Assembly: GCA_009103225.1 (NCBI GenBank) | Contig: RHPI01002823.1 | Span: forward strand, 384,989 to 448,988 | Length of the DNA: 64,000 nt | Source: Chlorokybus atmophyticus | Taxonomy: Eukaryota > Streptophyta > Chlorokybophyceae > Chlorokybales > Chlorokybaceae | Direction: 5' to 3' | Shown here: one piece after another, positions 31,757-43,472 of the stretch | Numbering within the stretch: position 1 is the stretch's first letter | Layout: the number at the start of each line of letters is the position of its first letter | The notes under the pieces: generated by a model | Seen by the model: the letters and a program-made list of their open reading frames with translations, nothing else | Databases searched by the model: none | What the model was told of the DNA's origin: nothing | Program-made: the position numbers and the translations under genes

Positions 31757-34692
31757 TGACCGCTGGTGCGGCAATTGTTGCACCAGTACTCCTCCATGGG
31801 TATTGCGTCCAATGGGGGCTCCAGACAGTAGCAATGCAGGCCGTTGTTACAGCCATCGCAAAGCATCATAAGTGCATCATCGCCGGCGCTACGGCAGCGT
31901 TCACAGCGTGTGCTGCGGGCGGGGCGAGGGTGCTGGATGCGCGTGAAGCCTGCTATGTAAGGGAGGTGACATGGCGCGCAGTTCACCATATTGTCTTTCA
32001 GCCTCTCACCATTCTAACCAAGGAGATTCAGCACTTTTGTGGGGTACACCTTGAGTACTTTGTAGACGGTGCGGCCCACGGAGGTGTCGAGCGTGTCTTT
32101 AATGGCTGCCATGCGGTAAGCAAAGTCACCTGTCCGGTGTGAAACCGCCGTTGGCGCTCCTTGTAGAAGCCGCTGCGCACGCGCTCGTAGCGCAGAATGT
32201 CACGATGCTGTGCGATGCGCAGGTTGTGGAAGGCCATCGGGACGGTGTGCTCGAACAGCGTGGCACGTGTGATGATATCGTGATGCATCCAGTCGGGATC
32301 GTTGAGGTTGTCCACCACGCGGTCTACTTCCTGCTGTGCACGCAACGGAAGCAACGGCGGACGCCCGAACAGCAAGTAGTATGGGCTGCACTCGCGCAGA
32401 GCCGCCTGGTTCGACAATTCGTAGCCAAGAGCCACCCATGGAAGGTGGTCGTCCCTGGTGTTCTTCTCATAATCCAGCACGTATTTGCCGAGTGCCTTCT
32501 CGATAGTCTGCACCGTCCGCTCAGCGAGACCGTCGGGTTGAGGGTGGTCACGCGAAGTACGGCGGTGATCAATGTAGCATTTGTTCAGCAGGGTGTCGAA
32601 CTCCCCTCTGAACTCGATGCCCTAGTTGGTAATGACCTCAGCGCAGCTGCCAAACCGGCTGAGGTTGTGGGAGAGGAAAGCTTGCGCCACCTCCCTGCTG
32701 CTCTTGTCGGGTAATGGCACCAGCTCCACCCATTTGGAGAAGTGCTCGATCATGACCAGGATGTAGCGGTTGCCCCGCGCTGAGGGTGCCAAGTCTCCCA
32801 AAATGTCGAGTCCCCAGCGGTAGAACAGCCCAGAGATGGGAGAGGGTGCAAGGCGGCGCTGCGTGTGTTGAGGCTGGCACGTACCATGTCACACTGCTGG
32901 CAGCGACTGATGAACCCCTGCACCTGTTTGGACAACCCATACCACCAATAATGCGCCCTTACCAGGCTGACGGTACACCTGACTCCGAAGTGCCCAAGCT
33001 CCGTGTGTAGGGCAGCGACGATGCCCTCGCATGTGGCTTGCGTTGGCACCTCCTTGTCCTCGTCCTGGAAGCGGCGGTACACTTTGTCACTCGCCCACCG
33101 GTGGTGGCGGGTTGCGCTGACTGACCCGATCTTTCTCTTGTGCACTCATATTGGAGGGGAGCTGGCCACTTTAAAGGAAGGGAAGTGTTGGCTTGTCCAG
33201 CCGTATGTCTTGCCTGGTGGTCGATGGGTGCCAGCTCGATGTCGTCGACTTCGATGTCGACCGCGTGGACGTCCCCTTGTGGTGTGATCACTGTGGGGTC
33301 GGTAGCCTTAAGGGCCGGAACCTCCTGTGTCGTTGAGGTGGTGTTGATCTGACGCCCTGACCGTAACGCGGCAGCAGCAGACATGGCTCCCATGGTGGGA
33401 GCCACTGCTGCGGGGCCGAGCTCGTGCCAAGCTCCGGTTGCATTGTAGGTACTGCGGTGAGGGTTTCAACTAAGACCATCAGCGTCCTGGTTGGTGAGGC
33501 CGGCGCGGTGGTCGATCTCGAAGTCATACTCCTGAAGCAACAGGGCCCAGCGAGCACGTTTCCCTGTCAGATGTTGGTTGGTCATTAACCATTTGAGTGG
33601 CTGATGATCGGTGATCAGCTGAAAGTGTCGACTAAAAGGGAAAGGTCTGAAAAAGGAGATAGCCCATACTGCGGCGAGGCACTCCCCCTCGTAGCTGCTG
33701 TAGTTGGCCTCAGCACTGTTGTTGCTCTGGCTGGCGTATGACACCACCCGCTCCTTCTTGTTCTCATCGTGCTGTACCAGCACAGCCCCCATCCCAAGTT
33801 TGCTCCAGTCGGTGTGGAGAATAAAAGGCTTGTTCTAGTCAGGCCGTTGCAGGATGGGAGCGGTGGTGAGCCTGCCCTTTAGCTCCTCAGACGCCTGCTG
33901 TTGTGGCCCCTTCCACGCAAACTCCATCTCTTGCTTCAGGAGCTCGGTGAGGGGTCGCGCGATCTTTGCAAAGTCCTTCACGAACCGACGAGTAGTAGTT
34001 GACAAGGCCCAGAAAGGCACGCAGACGCGTAAGGTCTGTGGGAGCAGGGATAGCCGCCAAAGCCTCCACCTTTGCCTGCTGTACGTACACACCGTGAGGC
34101 ACAATCATGTGCCCTAAGTAGGGTACCTTGCGAGTGAAAAGGTGCACTTGTTGGGGTGCACTGTCATCCCCACCCCCTTGAGTCTCCAGCACTTCCTCGA
34201 TGTGCTGCAGGTGCTCGTCGTTGCTGCGACTGAAGATGAGAACGTCGTCGATGTAGCATCGCGCAAAGTCCAGCCCCTTGAAGGCTTTGTCCATGACGCG
34301 CTGGAACTTGGCAGCAGCATTCTTCAGTCCGAAGTGCATGACCTTCCACTGATACAGCTGCCGATTGCCCCAGAAAGAGGTCTTGTGCTTGTCCTCCTCC
34401 TTGATGGCAATCTGGTGGTACCCTTGTCGCATATCCAGGATGCTGAAGACGGTGCAGTCTCCTACATCATTTGGGATACCCTCTGCAATAGGCATTGGCT
34501 ACCTATCTTGTTTTGTCTTGTTCTTTAAGGGGGCGATAGTCGCCGCACATGCGCCGGTCAGTTGCTTGCTAAGTCCTTATTTAGGGGCATGACGGTCGCG
34601 GCCGCAAAGTCCGATGTGGACACCTCAATCAGGCTTGCATCTAACAGAGCCTTGCACCTCTGCTTCACCAAGTCTTCTTTCAACTTGGAGAG
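31757..34692 (-). pseudogene. Ty3/gypsy RT-RNase H-integrase-PHD finger, second copy
   Basis: The same content and the same frameshifts as 26411-29362, offset by 5330. The PHD finger (CERCRSAGDDALMMLCDGCN onward) is complete to WCNNC and is cut by the N directly after. This copy is contiguous, across the copia insertion 34693-43910, with the 5' half of the element at 43911-50024. RT catalytic box RCYIDDVLIFSRS near 34245. Confidence 0.9.
34688..34692. other. Target site duplication GAGAG (left)
   Basis: The five bases before the LTR at 34693 are GAGAG, matching 43911-43915 after the LTR at the other end. Five bp is the usual duplication for Ty1/copia integration. Confidence 0.8.
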
Positions 34693-35116
34693 TGTTGAAG
34701 GACTAGCATGCACATGTAGCTAAGGCAAGCATGGATGCACAGAGACAGAGCTACCGCCACCAGAGCATACACAAGTCACATCACATTCATCTATTACAAG
34801 TTGTCCGCTGGTTCTTATACCAGCCAGTTACACACACGTCTACGTTTGCAAGCACTGCGTAGGCTATACTCAGCCTTTTGACGCGCTCTAAGCTGCGTTG
34901 TCTTTCTTACAACCAGAGCTTTCCAACAAGCTCTTACACGCCTAATATGAGTAAGTATACGCGGAGATACGAAGCAGTTAGTAAGGCTCCAGTCTGGAGT
35001 CCGGAGTCTGGTCCGACGATGCCATCTTGCTAAGTCCGGACCTAGTGCTCGTCCTTACGACCTTCTACTCCTGTGTGGAGGGTCGATGCTGATCGTATGT
35101 AGGAATACTCTCAACA
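34693..35116 (-). mobile_element. Copia family 2, element B: 3' LTR
   Basis: 424 bp, TGTTGAAGGACTAGC ... CTCTCAACA, the outermost left LTR of the tandem B-C insertion. Confidence 0.92.
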
Positions 35117-35158
35117 CTCCCACGCGAGCAGCTTGACCTCCAACGCTTGCTCCTGTAG

Positions 35159-36964
35159 TCAAACACAGATGCCAAGTCCTGCACAACAAGTCTTGAACTT
35201 GAGTGGTGACAATGGCTTTGTCATGAAGTCCGCCAGCATGCCCTCGGTGTTGCAGTACTGGAACTCCACCTCCTTCCTTGTGACTCTGTCACGCACAAAG
35301 TGATGCATGACATCAATGTGCTTCGTCCTTGCCGAGGCGATAGGGTGCTTCAACAACTTGATGGCTCCTTGGTTGTCACAGTTGATGACGATGCACGCCA
35401 TGGGGTGCTCCAAGTCTGCCATGAGCTTGCGAAGCCAGAGTGCCTCCTTCACTGCTGCTGCCGCTGCCATGTACTCAGCCTCTGATGTAGATGCTGCTGT
35501 TGTTGGCTGCAGCCTGCTGTTCCAGCTCACCACGCCTCCGTTCAGCTTGAAGACGTAGCCTGTAGTGGACCTCCTGCTGTTGAGGTCACCAGCAAAGTCC
35601 GAGTCGCAGTAGCCCTCCAACTCAGTGCTCCCGCTCCCAAACTTGATGCCAACTGTTGCGCTCCCAGCAACATAGCGTAGTACTCCCTTTGCTGCTCTCC
35701 AGTGCTCCATGCTCGGTGCAGACATGTAGCGAGCAAGTACTCCCACAGCATGTGCAACATCGGGACGTGTGCACACTGCCAGATAGAGCATGCTGCCTAC
35801 CAGCTCACCATATGGATACTGAGCCTTGTCGAGTACCTCCTCATCCTTTGCCTTGATGAGGGCAGTGCCAAGTGCCAACGGTGTGGTCTTGGTCTTCGCT
35901 TCAGTGAGCCCAAACTTGGTGACGAGTCTTCTCACCATCTGCTCCTGACTGATCTTGATTGTGCGAGCCGCCCTGTCGCGCTCAATCACCATGCCAAGGA
36001 ACCACTTGGCCTCTCCAAGATCACGAACTGAGAATGCTTGCTGTAGAGCAAGTTTCGTCTCCTGCAGGTGGTGCACCTGCCTGGCGGTGATGATGATATC
36101 ATCAACATACACGAGCAGCCAGACCTTGTTGTCTGCATGGATGAAGAGCCCAGGGTCTGCAGAGGATGCGGTGAAGCCAAGTGCCTCCAGCTCCTTGGTG
36201 AGCTTGATGTGCCACATACGCGGTGCCTGTCGCAGCCCGTACAGTGCCTTGATCAGCTTGCACGCTGTGCCTCTCTCCCCTTCTTCATATCCAGGTGGTT
36301 GCTCGATGAAGATCTCCTCCTCCAGCTCTCCGTAGAGGAAGGCAGTCTTCACATCCAGGTGATGCAGCTCTAGGTCTTCAGCAGCAACCATAGCTAGCAG
36401 TGCACGGAAGGTGGTATGCTTACTTGCAGGTGCAAACACTTCGTTGAAGTCCACACCTTCCTGCTGCAAGAAGCCCTTTGCCACCAGTCTTGCCTTGTAG
36501 CGCTCAATGTTGCCCTGACCATCACGCTTCACCTTGAAGACCCATTTCACTGGAATGGTCTTCACTCCTTGCGGTAACTGCTCCAGTGACCAAGTGTTGT
36601 TGGCATGGAGTGACGCAATCTCCTCGTCCATAGCACGCTGCCATTGCTCCGCATCTGGTGCTAACAATGCCTCCTCGTAGGTGCTTGGCTCCTCATTGTG
36701 CACACTGGCGACGTGTGCCTTGTGTAAGAAGTCAGGTGCCTTTCTCTCCCTCACTGGGTATCTCCGAGCTGCGTGCTCCTGCTGCAGGTGCGACTGCTTG
36801 TCTGCTACAGTGGAGTCCTGCTCACCCTTATCGTCGATGATGGCCTTGCCTGTAGCCTCCACTGTTTCAGGATGCTCCGGCTGTGCTTCATCTTCAGGAA
36901 AGAAGCCTGCTTCTGGTTGTGATAATCCCTCGTGGAAAACCACCTCTATCTGGTGTGGCTCCAT
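35159..36964 (-). CDS. Copia family 2, element B: RT-RNase H (ORF2)
   Basis: 601 codons, intact. The start MEPHQIEVVFHEGLSQ lies 71 nt inside the end of ORF1 in the +1 frame. It has RT with LLVYVDDIIITAR and RNase H as in element A. The linker (DDKGEQDSTVADKQSHLQQE) matches element C. The separate ORF exists because a 167-bp GT...AG stretch present in C is absent here. Confidence 0.92.
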   Translation of the reverse strand: MEPHQIEVVFHEGLSQPEAGFFPEDEAQPEHPETVEATGKAIIDDKGEQDSTVADKQSHLQQEHAARRYPVRERKAPDFLHKAHVASVHNEEPSTYEEALLAPDAEQWQRAMDEEIASLHANNTWSLEQLPQGVKTIPVKWVFKVKRDGQGNIERYKARLVAKGFLQQEGVDFNEVFAPASKHTTFRALLAMVAAEDLELHHLDVKTAFLYGELEEEIFIEQPPGYEEGERGTACKLIKALYGLRQAPRMWHIKLTKELEALGFTASSADPGLFIHADNKVWLLVYVDDIIITARQVHHLQETKLALQQAFSVRDLGEAKWFLGMVIERDRAARTIKISQEQMVRRLVTKFGLTEAKTKTTPLALGTALIKAKDEEVLDKAQYPYGELVGSMLYLAVCTRPDVAHAVGVLARYMSAPSMEHWRAAKGVLRYVAGSATVGIKFGSGSTELEGYCDSDFAGDLNSRRSTTGYVFKLNGGVVSWNSRLQPTTAASTSEAEYMAAAAAVKEALWLRKLMADLEHPMACIVINCDNQGAIKLLKHPIASARTKHIDVMHHFVRDRVTRKEVEFQYCNTEGMLADFMTKPLSPLKFKTCCAGLGICV

Positions 36965-38879
36965 AGAAGTGCTCCCACGGAGTCTTCTGCTCTGAGCTCA
37001 CCGGAGACCTGTTGCGGATGTAGTTGGCAGTGAGTACCGCCTCCTTCCACAAACTGTCTTCCATCTTTGTGTCGTTGAGCATGGCTCGAACACGCTCCAA
37101 GAGTGTCCTGTTGAGGCGTTCAGCTGCTCCATTCTGCTGCGGGGTGTAGGGTGCCGTTGTCTCGTGGCGTATGCCCTTGCTGGCGAAGAACTCCTTCAAC
37201 TCCTTGTTGATGTACTCCCCTCCTCGATCACTCCTCATTGCCTTCATCTTGTTGCCAGACTGCGTCTCCAACAAGGCCACGACTGTGCGCACAGCTCCAG
37301 CAACTTCTGACTTGAGCGTCAATGGAAAGATGATGGACAGCTTGCTGTAGTCGTCGAGCAACGTAGCAAAGTACCTGGCCCCTCCCTTCGCCACAATGCG
37401 CATAGGGCCATAGACATCCATGTGCACAAGCTCGCAAGGATGCTGACTGCTAGAAGAGGATGATGGGAATGGCATAGCATGCTGCTTTGCAACCAGGCAT
37501 GGTTCACAAAGTGCACCTGATGCATTCTTGAGTTCTTCTGTGCTGAGATGGATGCCCTTGACCATCTTCTCAGCGACAAGGCGAGTGAGGTTGACGTAGC
37601 TGAGATGCCCGAACCTTCGATGCCACAATGTTGGCGACTCCTTGTCCTTCACCACCATGGCTTGAATGTCTATGTCTTGAGGCTGCTCCACGTGGTAGAG
37701 CCCTCCCGGATCAGCGATTCCAACCATGTGCACGACCCCATCAAGGATGACTGAGCAGCCACCCTTTCGAAATAGGATCTCCGCGCCTAAGCGCTCCGCA
37801 ACCCTCACAGAGAATAGACTCGCAATAGCCTTAGGAACATGCAGGACGTTGCGTAACAACACCTCGCGTAGTGTGTTACCAACCTTGCACTGGAGTCGTA
37901 TGTTGCCAACTCCCTCAGCCACCAGTACTTCGCCACCGAAGCCCGCCACCTTTATTGTAGACGTCAGCTTCCTGTAGCCCTCCATCACCTCCTTGTTTGG
38001 TGTGAGATGACGATCGCAGCCAGAGTCCACCACCCAGAAAGCTGTGCCCGCCCTCGAACTGGATGCAGTGAAGGCGACATGTTTCTCCTTGTGTTGGTGC
38101 TCGTTGCCGCTGTTGCTGGTGCTTGCTCTAGGTTGCCCCTGTTGTTTCTTCCTACAGTCCTTCACAATGTGCCCCTTCCAACCACACCAGTGGCATGTGA
38201 GGTCTTTGTGACGAGGATTGCCTGGCTTGTTGCCCTTGTACTTCTCTTCATGGTTGCTCTTCTTTGCGTGCTTGCCGGTGTAGAAGGCGACGGCATCCGC
38301 TTGCTCGTCCTTCTTCACAACCCTCTGCTCCACGGTGAGCAGCTTCGGTAGCACATCGTCCAACGTCAACTCCGATGATGACGTCTCCAGCAGGGTTGCG
38401 ACGACCTCGTACTCTGCTGGTAGCCCTGCAACAATGGCCAGCACTACCTCCGTCTCCCCCATGTTGTGGCCGACGTTGATGAGGTCCGCCCACAGCTCTC
38501 TCGCGCGCGCAACATACTTTGTGATGGGTTCTGCTGCCTCCTTCCTGAGTGCGCTGAGCTGCTTGCGTAGATGCAACTTTCTGGCATTGTTCTTGGCTCT
38601 GAAAACGGCTGATAGCTTTTCCCAAGCTTGTCTACCATCTTCACATGCAGTGAGCATGGGAAAGTGATGCGGTTTGCTGTTCAACACAAGCAAAGAGTGT
38701 GCTTCTGCTGAATGCTCTGACCACACAGTGTTCGCTCCTGGTGTTGGTGGTGGTGCCTTCGGATCAACGTACTTCCACACCTTCTTGTGGATGAGCAAGG
38801 CCTTCATCTCCACGCACCATGTGTTGTAGTTGTCGGTGTCCAGCTTTGCAATCTGCCCCTTGTCGTAGGTCGCCTCCAT
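36894..38879 (-). CDS. Copia family 2, element B: gag-protease-integrase (ORF1)
   Basis: I start at MEATYDKGQIAKLDTDNYNT (about 38879), although the frame is open to an upstream ATG at 38963. In order: gag (ACEDGRQAWEKLSAVFRAKN, KLHLRKQLSALRKEA), zinc knuckle CHWCGWKGHIVKDC, protease FWVVDSGCDRHLTPN, GAG-pre-integrase LWHRRFGHLSYVNL, and integrase (LVHMDVYGPMRIV, MRSDRGGEYINKELKEF, TTAPYTPQQNGAAERLNRTL). It ends WEHFYGATP followed by 15 out-of-frame residues, where the 167-bp segment is missing. The catalytic integrase residues D, D, E appear present. Confidence 0.92.
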   Translation of the reverse strand: MEATYDKGQIAKLDTDNYNTWCVEMKALLIHKKVWKYVDPKAPPPTPGANTVWSEHSAEAHSLLVLNSKPHHFPMLTACEDGRQAWEKLSAVFRAKNNARKLHLRKQLSALRKEAAEPITKYVARARELWADLINVGHNMGETEVVLAIVAGLPAEYEVVATLLETSSSELTLDDVLPKLLTVEQRVVKKDEQADAVAFYTGKHAKKSNHEEKYKGNKPGNPRHKDLTCHWCGWKGHIVKDCRKKQQGQPRASTSNSGNEHQHKEKHVAFTASSSRAGTAFWVVDSGCDRHLTPNKEVMEGYRKLTSTIKVAGFGGEVLVAEGVGNIRLQCKVGNTLREVLLRNVLHVPKAIASLFSVRVAERLGAEILFRKGGCSVILDGVVHMVGIADPGGLYHVEQPQDIDIQAMVVKDKESPTLWHRRFGHLSYVNLTRLVAEKMVKGIHLSTEELKNASGALCEPCLVAKQHAMPFPSSSSSSQHPCELVHMDVYGPMRIVAKGGARYFATLLDDYSKLSIIFPLTLKSEVAGAVRTVVALLETQSGNKMKAMRSDRGGEYINKELKEFFASKGIRHETTAPYTPQQNGAAERLNRTLLERVRAMLNDTKMEDSLWKEAVLTANYIRNRSPVSSEQKTPWEHFYGATPDRGGFPRGIITTRSRLLS

Positions 38880-39006
38880 TTCTGTCGAGCCTGCCTTTCT
38901 TGCAGTTGACACCCAAGGCTCTGCTACCAACAAGCTACCGTAGTGTAGAACTACTATGCACACAAGCTAGTCTCACACTCCTCAAGCGTAGTGTGGGCCC
39001 ATAACC

Positions 39007-39430
39007 TGTTGAAGGACTAGCATGCACATGTAGTTGAGGCAAGCATAGATACACACGGACAGAGCTACCGCCACCAGAGCATACACAAGTCACATCACAT
39101 TCATCTATTACAAGTTGTTTGCTGGTTCTTATACCAGCCAGTTACACACACGTCTACGTTTGCAAGCACTGCGTAAGCTATACTCAGCCTTTTGACGCGC
39201 TCTAAGCTGCGTTGTCTTTCTTACAACCAGAGCTTTTCAACAAGCTCTTACACGCCTAATATGAGTAAGTATACGCGGAGATACGAAGCAGTTAGTAAGG
39301 CTCCAGTCTGGAGTCCGGAGTCTGGTCCGACGATGCCATCTTGCTAAGTCCGGACCTAGTGCTCGTCCTTACGACCTTCTACTCCTGTGTGGAGGGTCGA
39401 TGCTGATCGTATGTAGGAATACTCTCAACA
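39007..39430 (-). mobile_element. Copia family 2: LTR shared by elements B and C
   Basis: 424 bp with TGTTGA/TCAACA ends. On the minus strand it is the 3' LTR of element C and the 5' LTR of element B: the primer site GGTTATGGGCCCAC follows at 39006 and gag of B begins at 38879. Confidence 0.92.
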
Positions 39431-39472
39431 CTCCCACGCGAGCAGCTTGACCTCCAACGCTTGCTCCTGTAG

Positions 39473-42400
39473 TCAAACACAGATGCCAAGTCCTGCACAA
39501 CAAGTCTTGAACTTGAGTGGTGACAATGGCTTTGTCATGAAGTCCGCCAGCATGCCCTCGGTGTTGCAGTACTGGAACTCCACCTCCTTCCTTGTGACTC
39601 TGTCACGCACAAAGTGATGCATGACATCAATGTGCTTCGTCCTTGCCGAGGCGATAGGGTGCTTTAACAACTTGATGGCTCCTTGGTTGTCACAGTTGAT
39701 GACGATGCACGCCATGGGGTGCTCCAAGTCTGCCATGAGCTTGCGAAGCCAGAGTGCCTCCTTCACTGCTGCTGCCGCTGCCATGTACTCAGCCTCTGAT
39801 GTAGATGCTGCTGTTGTTGGCTGCAGCCTGCTGATCCAGCTTACCACGCCTCCGTTCAGCTTAAAGACGTAGCCTGTAGTGGACCTCCTGCTGTTGAGGT
39901 CACCAGCAAAGTCCGAGTCGCAGTAGCCCTCCAACTCAGTGCTCCCGCTCCCAAACTTGATGCCAACTGTTGCGCTCCCAGCAACATAGCGTAGTACTCC
40001 CTTTGCTGCTCTCCAGTGCTCCATGCTCGGTGCAGACATGTAGCGAGCAAGTACTCCCACAGCATGTGCAACATCGGGACGTGTGCACACTGCCAGATAG
40101 AGCATGCTGCCTACCAGCTCACCATATGGATACTGAGCCTTGTCGAGTACCTCCTCATACTTTGCATTGATGAGGGCAGTGCCAAGTGCCAACGGTGTGG
40201 TCTTGGTCTTCGCTTCAGTGAGCCCAAACTTGGTGACGAGTCTTCTCACCATCTGCTCCTGACTGATCTTGATTGTGCGAGCCGCCCTGTCGCGCTCAAT
40301 CACCATGCCAAGGAACCACTTGGCCTCTCCAAGATCACGAACTGAGAATGCTTGCTGTAGAGCAAGTTTCGTCTCCTGCAGGTGGTGCACCTGCCAGGCG
40401 GTGATGATGATATCATCAACATACACGAGCAGCCAGACCTTGTTGTCTGCATGGATGAAGAGCTCAGGGTCTGCAGAGGATGCGGTGTAGCCAAGTGCCT
40501 CAAGCTCCTTGGTGAGCCTGATGTGCCACATACGCGGTGCCTGTCGCAGCCCGTACAGTGCCTTAATCAGCTTGCACGCTGTGCCTCTCTCCCCTTCTTC
40601 ATATCCAGGTGGTTGCTCGATGAAGATCTCCTCCTCCAGCTCTCCGTAGAGGAAGGCAGTCTTCACATCCAGGTGATGCAGCTCTAGGTCTTCAGCAGCA
40701 ACCATAGCTAGCAGTGCACGGAAGGTGGTATGCTTACTTGCAGGTGCAAACACTTCGTTGAAGTCCACACCTTCCTGCTGCAAGAAGCCCTTTGCCACCA
40801 GTCTTGCCTTGTAGCGCTCAATGTTGCCCTGACCATCACGCTTCACCTTGAAGACCCATTTCACTGGAATGGTCTTCACTCCTTGCGGTAACTGCTCCAG
40901 TGACCAAGTGTTGTTGGCATGGAGTGACGCAATCTCCTCGTCCATAGCACGCTGCCATTGCTCCGCATCTGGTGCTAACAATGCCTCCTCGTAGGTGCTT
41001 GGCTCCTCATTGTGCACACTGGCGACGTGTGCCTTGTGTAGGAAGTCAGGTGCCTTTCTCTCCCTCACTGGGTATCTCCGAGCTGCGTGCTCCTGCTGCA
41101 GGTGCGACTGCTTGTCTGCTACAGTGGAGTCCTGCTCACCCTTATCGTCGATGATGGCCTTGCCTGTAGCCTCCACTGTTTCAGGATGCTCCGGCTGTGC
41201 TTCATCTTCAGGAAAGAAGCCTGCTTCTGGTTGTGATAATCCCTCGTGGAAAACCACCTCTCTGCTCACGATGATCTTCTGAGTGTCCTCGAGCAAGATC
41301 CTGTAAGCCTTGGAACCCGGTTCATAGCCAACGAAGATGCCCTTCTTGCTGACCGGCTCCAGCTTGTGCCTGAGCTGTTTAGGCACTAGTGCATATGCCG
41401 TGCATCCAAACACACGCATACCACTCACATCTGGTGTGGCTCCATAGAAGTGCTCCCACGGAGTCTTCTGCTCTGAGCTCACCGGAGACCTGTTGCGGAT
41501 GTAGTTGGCAGTGAGTACCGCCTCCTTCCACAGACTGTCTTCCATCTTTGTGTCGCTGAGCATGGCTCGAACACGCTCCAAGAGTGTCCTGTTGAGGCGT
41601 TCAGCTGCTCCATTCTGCTGCGGGGTGTAGGGTGCCGTTGTCTCGTGGCGTATGCCCTTGCTGGCGAAGAACTCCTTCAACTCCTTGTTGATGTACTCCC
41701 CTCCTCGATCACTCCTCATTGCCTTCATCTTGTTGCCAGACTGCGTCTCCAACAAGGCCACGACTGTGCGCACAGCTCCAGCAACTTCTGACTTGAGCGT
41801 CAATGGAAAGATGATGGACAGCTTGCTGTAGTCGTCGAGGAATGTAGCAAAGTACCTGGCCCCTCCCTTCGCCACAATGCGCATAGGGCCACAGACATCC
41901 ATGTGCACAAGCTCGCAAGGATGCTGACTGCTAGAAGAGGATGATGGGAATGGCATAGCATGCTGCTTTGCAACCAGGCATGGTTCACAAAGTGCACCTG
42001 ATGCTGTCTTGAGTTCTTCTGTGCTGAGATGGATGCCCTTGACCATCTTCTCAGCGACAAGGCGAGTGAGGTTGACGTAGCTGAGATGCCCGAACCTTCG
42101 ATGCCACAATGTTGGCGACTCCTTGTCCTTCACCACCATGGCTTGAATGTCTCTGTCTTGAGGCTGCTCCACGTGGTAGAGCCCTCCCGGATCAGCGATT
42201 CCAACCATGTGCACGACCCCATCAAGGATGACTGAGCAGCCACCCTTCCGAAATAGGATCTCCGCGCCTAAGCGCTCCGCAACCCTCACAGAGAATAGAC
42301 TCGCAATAGCCTTAGGAACATGCAGGACGTTGCGTAACAACACCTCGCGTAGTGTGTTACCAACCTTGCACTGGAGTCGTACGTTGCCAACTCCCTCAGC

Positions 42401-43359
42401 CACCAGTACTTCGCCACCGAAGCCCGCCACCTTGATTGTGGACGTCAGCTTCCTGTAGCCCTCCATCACCTCCTTGTTTGGTGTGAGATGACGATCGCAG
42501 CCAGAGTCCACCACCCAGAAAGCTGTGCCCGCCCTCGAACTGGATGCAGTGAAGGCGACATGTTTCTCCTTGTGTTGGTGCTCGTTGCCGCTGTTGCTGG
42601 TGCTTGCTCTAGGTTGCCCCTGTTGTTTCTTCCTACAGTCCTTCACAATGTGCCCCTTCCAACCACACCAGTGGCATGTGAGGTCTTTGTGACGAGGATT
42701 GCCTGGCTTGTTGCCCTTGTACTTCTCTTCATGGTTGCTCTTCTTTGCGTGCTTGCCGGTGTAGAAGGCGACGGCATCCGCTTGCTCGTCCTTCTTCACA
42801 ACCCTCTGCTCCACGGTGAGCAGCTTCGGTAGCACATCGTCCAACGTCAACTCCGATGATGACGTCTCCAGCAGGGTTGCGACGACCTCGTACTCTGCTG
42901 GTAGCCCTGCAACAATGGCCAGCACTACCTCCGTCTCCCCCATGTTGTGGCCGACGTTGATGAGGTCCGCCCACAGCTCTCTCGCGCGCGCAACATACTT
43001 TGTGATGGGTTCTGCTGCCTCCTTCCTGAGTGCGCTGAGCTGCTTGCGTAGATGCAACTTTCTGGCATTGTTCTTGGCTCTGAAAACGGCTGATAGCTTT
43101 TCCCAAGCTTGTCTACCATCTTCACATGCAGTGAGCATGGGAAAGTGATGCGGTTTGCTGTTCAACACAAGCAAAGAATGTGCTTCTGCTGAATGCTCTG
43201 ACCACACAGTGTTCGCTCCTGGTGTTGGTGGTGGTGCCTTCGGATCAACGTACTTCCACACCTCTTATGGATGAGCAAGGCCTTCATCTCCACGCACCAT
43301 GTGTTGTAGTTGTCGGTGTCCAGCTTTGCAATCTGCCCCTTGTCGTAGGTCGCCTCCAT
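39473..43359 (-). CDS. Copia family 2, element C: gag-pol polyprotein (one frameshift)
   Basis: A 1262-codon frame (39473-43261) preceded by 33 codons starting MEATYDKGQIAKLDTDNYNT (43359). They are separated by a 1-nt deletion where B reads LLIHKKVWKYVDP. Rough positions in the long frame: gag 1-190, zinc knuckle CHWCGWKGHIVKDC about 196, protease WVVDSGCDRHL about 250, GAG-pre-integrase LWHRRFGHLS about 385, integrase 430-640, RT about 730-960 with LLVYVDDIIIT, RNase H about 1090-1230 with GYCDSDFAGD. The junction MRVFGCTAYALVP ... GIFVGYEPGSKAYR ... IIVSREVVFHEG between integrase and RT is present, unlike in A and B. Apart from the gag frameshift it looks intact and young. Confidence 0.93.
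41262..41428 (-). other. 167-bp GT...AG segment (exitron-like) present only in element C
   Basis: On the minus strand it begins GTGAGTGGTATGCGTGTG and ends ATCATCGTGAGCAG. Elements A and B join CCAGAT directly to AGAGGTGGTTTTCC with no extra or missing base and no microhomology at the junction. The segment is coding in C (VSGMRVFGCTAY onward). The boundaries match splice-site consensus. Confidence 0.8.
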
Positions 43360-43472
43360 TTCTGTCGAGCCTGCCTTTCTCGCAGTTGACACCCAAGGCT
43401 CTGCTACCAACAAGCTACCGTAGTGTAGAACTACTATGCACACAAGCTAGTCTCACACTCCTCAAGCGTAGT

